Assembly (NCBI RefSeq): GCF_002093975.1
Contig: NZ_KZ084333.1
Span: 1 to 64,000, forward strand
Direction of reading: 5' to 3'
Origin: Thermoactinospora rubra
Lineage (GTDB): Bacteria; Actinomycetota; Actinomycetes; Streptosporangiales; Streptosporangiaceae
Length of the DNA stretch: 64,000 bases
The notes beneath the pieces are model-generated. The model was given only the letters and a program-made list of their open reading frames with translations. It was not told the origin of the DNA and ran no database searches. How positions within the stretch are numbered: position 1 is the first letter of the stretch; every line of letters begins with the position of its first letter. Both the position numbers and the translations under genes were made by a program. Shown here one piece after another: positions 63,435 to 64,000 of this stretch.

Positions 63435-64000
63435 ATGAACGACAACGCACCGATGGCGGCCACTGCAAAGGTGTCCGTATCCTATGGCAAGATCCTCATC
63501 AAGGCTCTTGGCGAGGTGGAGTACACCGATCCTCCCAGCTATGCCCCGAACGGGTTGGTGGCTGCTCACCTGAATGCCGCTGCAATCTTCACCGGGGTGC
63601 GTGACGGTTATGTGACTGTCACAGTGTGGACCTCCGCTACCGCGCCCTCCCTAGAGGGGGCGCGGAAGTGGGCCAACGTGGAGGAGGTGGTGTTTCCTGT
63701 CTCGCTTGGGGACATGCGCCTGTTTGGCTTCATGAGCGATGCCCCGACTCCAGATCTTCCCTCGCTCACGCCGCAGGGGCCGGGGGTCTACGCCTTAAGG
63801 GTGCATGCTTCCGATCGGCCCCGCATGGGTGACGTCGCAACCGACGATCCAGTCGAGGAATATCTCGTCTGCTCGTGGCCGCTCACGCTCGGTCGTGATC
63901 CAGCCATCGAGGCGGCAGAAGAACTGCCTGACCTGACGCGACCGGCCGTTCGGGCTTACAGGGAACGGCTTCGTGCAACGGACTCTGCCAAGCCCGGTCG
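63435..64000 (+). CDS. Partial protein, possible Nin/ComJ-like inhibitor of the upstream nuclease
   Basis: An ATG at 63435 opens a frame running to the window edge (at least 188 residues) without a stop. It begins MNDNAPMAATAKVSVSYGKI and has no signal peptide. The pattern VSVSYGKILI, then GLVAAHLNAAAIF, GYVTVTVWTS, VVFPVSL and GVYALRVHA is an all-beta protein whose block order resembles the Bacillus ComJ/Nin inhibitor encoded next to NucA. Similarity is weak by eye, so function is a hypothesis based on both pattern and position. Lower GC than the main window, as in its neighbour. Confidence 0.6.
   Translation, partial: MNDNAPMAATAKVSVSYGKILIKALGEVEYTDPPSYAPNGLVAAHLNAAAIFTGVRDGYVTVTVWTSATAPSLEGARKWANVEEVVFPVSLGDMRLFGFMSDAPTPDLPSLTPQGPGVYALRVHASDRPRMGDVATDDPVEEYLVCSWPLTLGRDPAIEAAEELPDLTRPAVRAYRERLRATDSAKPG

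Overview
The window is 64 kb of very GC-rich DNA with strong third-position G/C bias, frequent GTG/TTG starts, leaderless-looking genes, F420-type LLM oxidoreductases, PASTA kinases, an MMPL exporter and the dxr-ispG pair of the MEP pathway. This points to a chromosomal segment of a filamentous actinomycete, most likely Streptosporangiaceae (Nonomuraea-like). That placement is inferred from gene content and style, not from a marker gene. No rRNA, tRNA or CRISPR array was seen.

0-7 kb: after two tandem intrinsic terminators come a secreted trypsin-like protease, a convergent secreted phosphodiester glycosidase, and trpS behind a Trp-Trp leader peptide and attenuator. An F420/LLM oxidoreductase fused to a hemerythrin domain lies divergent from a MarR regulator. 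6.8-13.5 kb: a minus-strand set (TetR, acyl-CoA ligase, PucR, cupin) faces an MFS exporter across four 17-bp operator-like sites spaced exactly 21 bp. A bacterial alternative oxidase follows. 13.6-26.5 kb is nitrogen and amine catabolism: a class III aminotransferase with methylmalonate/malonate-semialdehyde dehydrogenase, an orphan substrate-binding protein, a saccharopine-dehydrogenase-like reductase, an orphan TnpB element, then gabT with a divergent PucR, a TetR regulator and a succinate-semialdehyde-type dehydrogenase. Together these can take GABA and beta-amino acids to central metabolism.

26.5-29.3 kb holds two paralogous secreted serine proteases, one translationally coupled to a coiled-coil protein built from 54-bp repeats. 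29.5-36 kb holds dxr-ispG (without the usual site-2 protease gene between them), a secreted tripeptidyl-aminopeptidase-type hydrolase, a GNAT protein, an internally shortened DsbA-like protein, and a coupled HipA-like kinase/DUF3037 pair. 36-43 kb holds three LLM oxidoreductases, an alpha/beta hydrolase and two membrane Ser/Thr kinases (one with three PASTA domains). 43-47 kb holds a TetR/MMPL pair around a 22-bp palindrome and a trypsin-like protease whose signal peptide looks frameshifted.

47-60 kb holds a zinc alcohol dehydrogenase, a branched-chain-amino-acid-type ABC importer with both permeases and one ATPase fused, two acyl-CoA dehydrogenases with another LLM oxidoreductase, a membrane CHAP protein, a PaaI thioesterase behind a perfect KstR-type operator, and a secreted collagen-like protein. 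Related palindromes precede three loci in this half, suggesting one lipid or steroid-type regulon. 60.4-64 kb changes character: a small hypothetical gene, a decayed IS256 transposase, about 480 bp without genes, then visibly lower-GC DNA encoding a secreted NucA/NucB-type DNase and an adjacent protein, open at the window edge, that may be its Nin/ComJ-like inhibitor.
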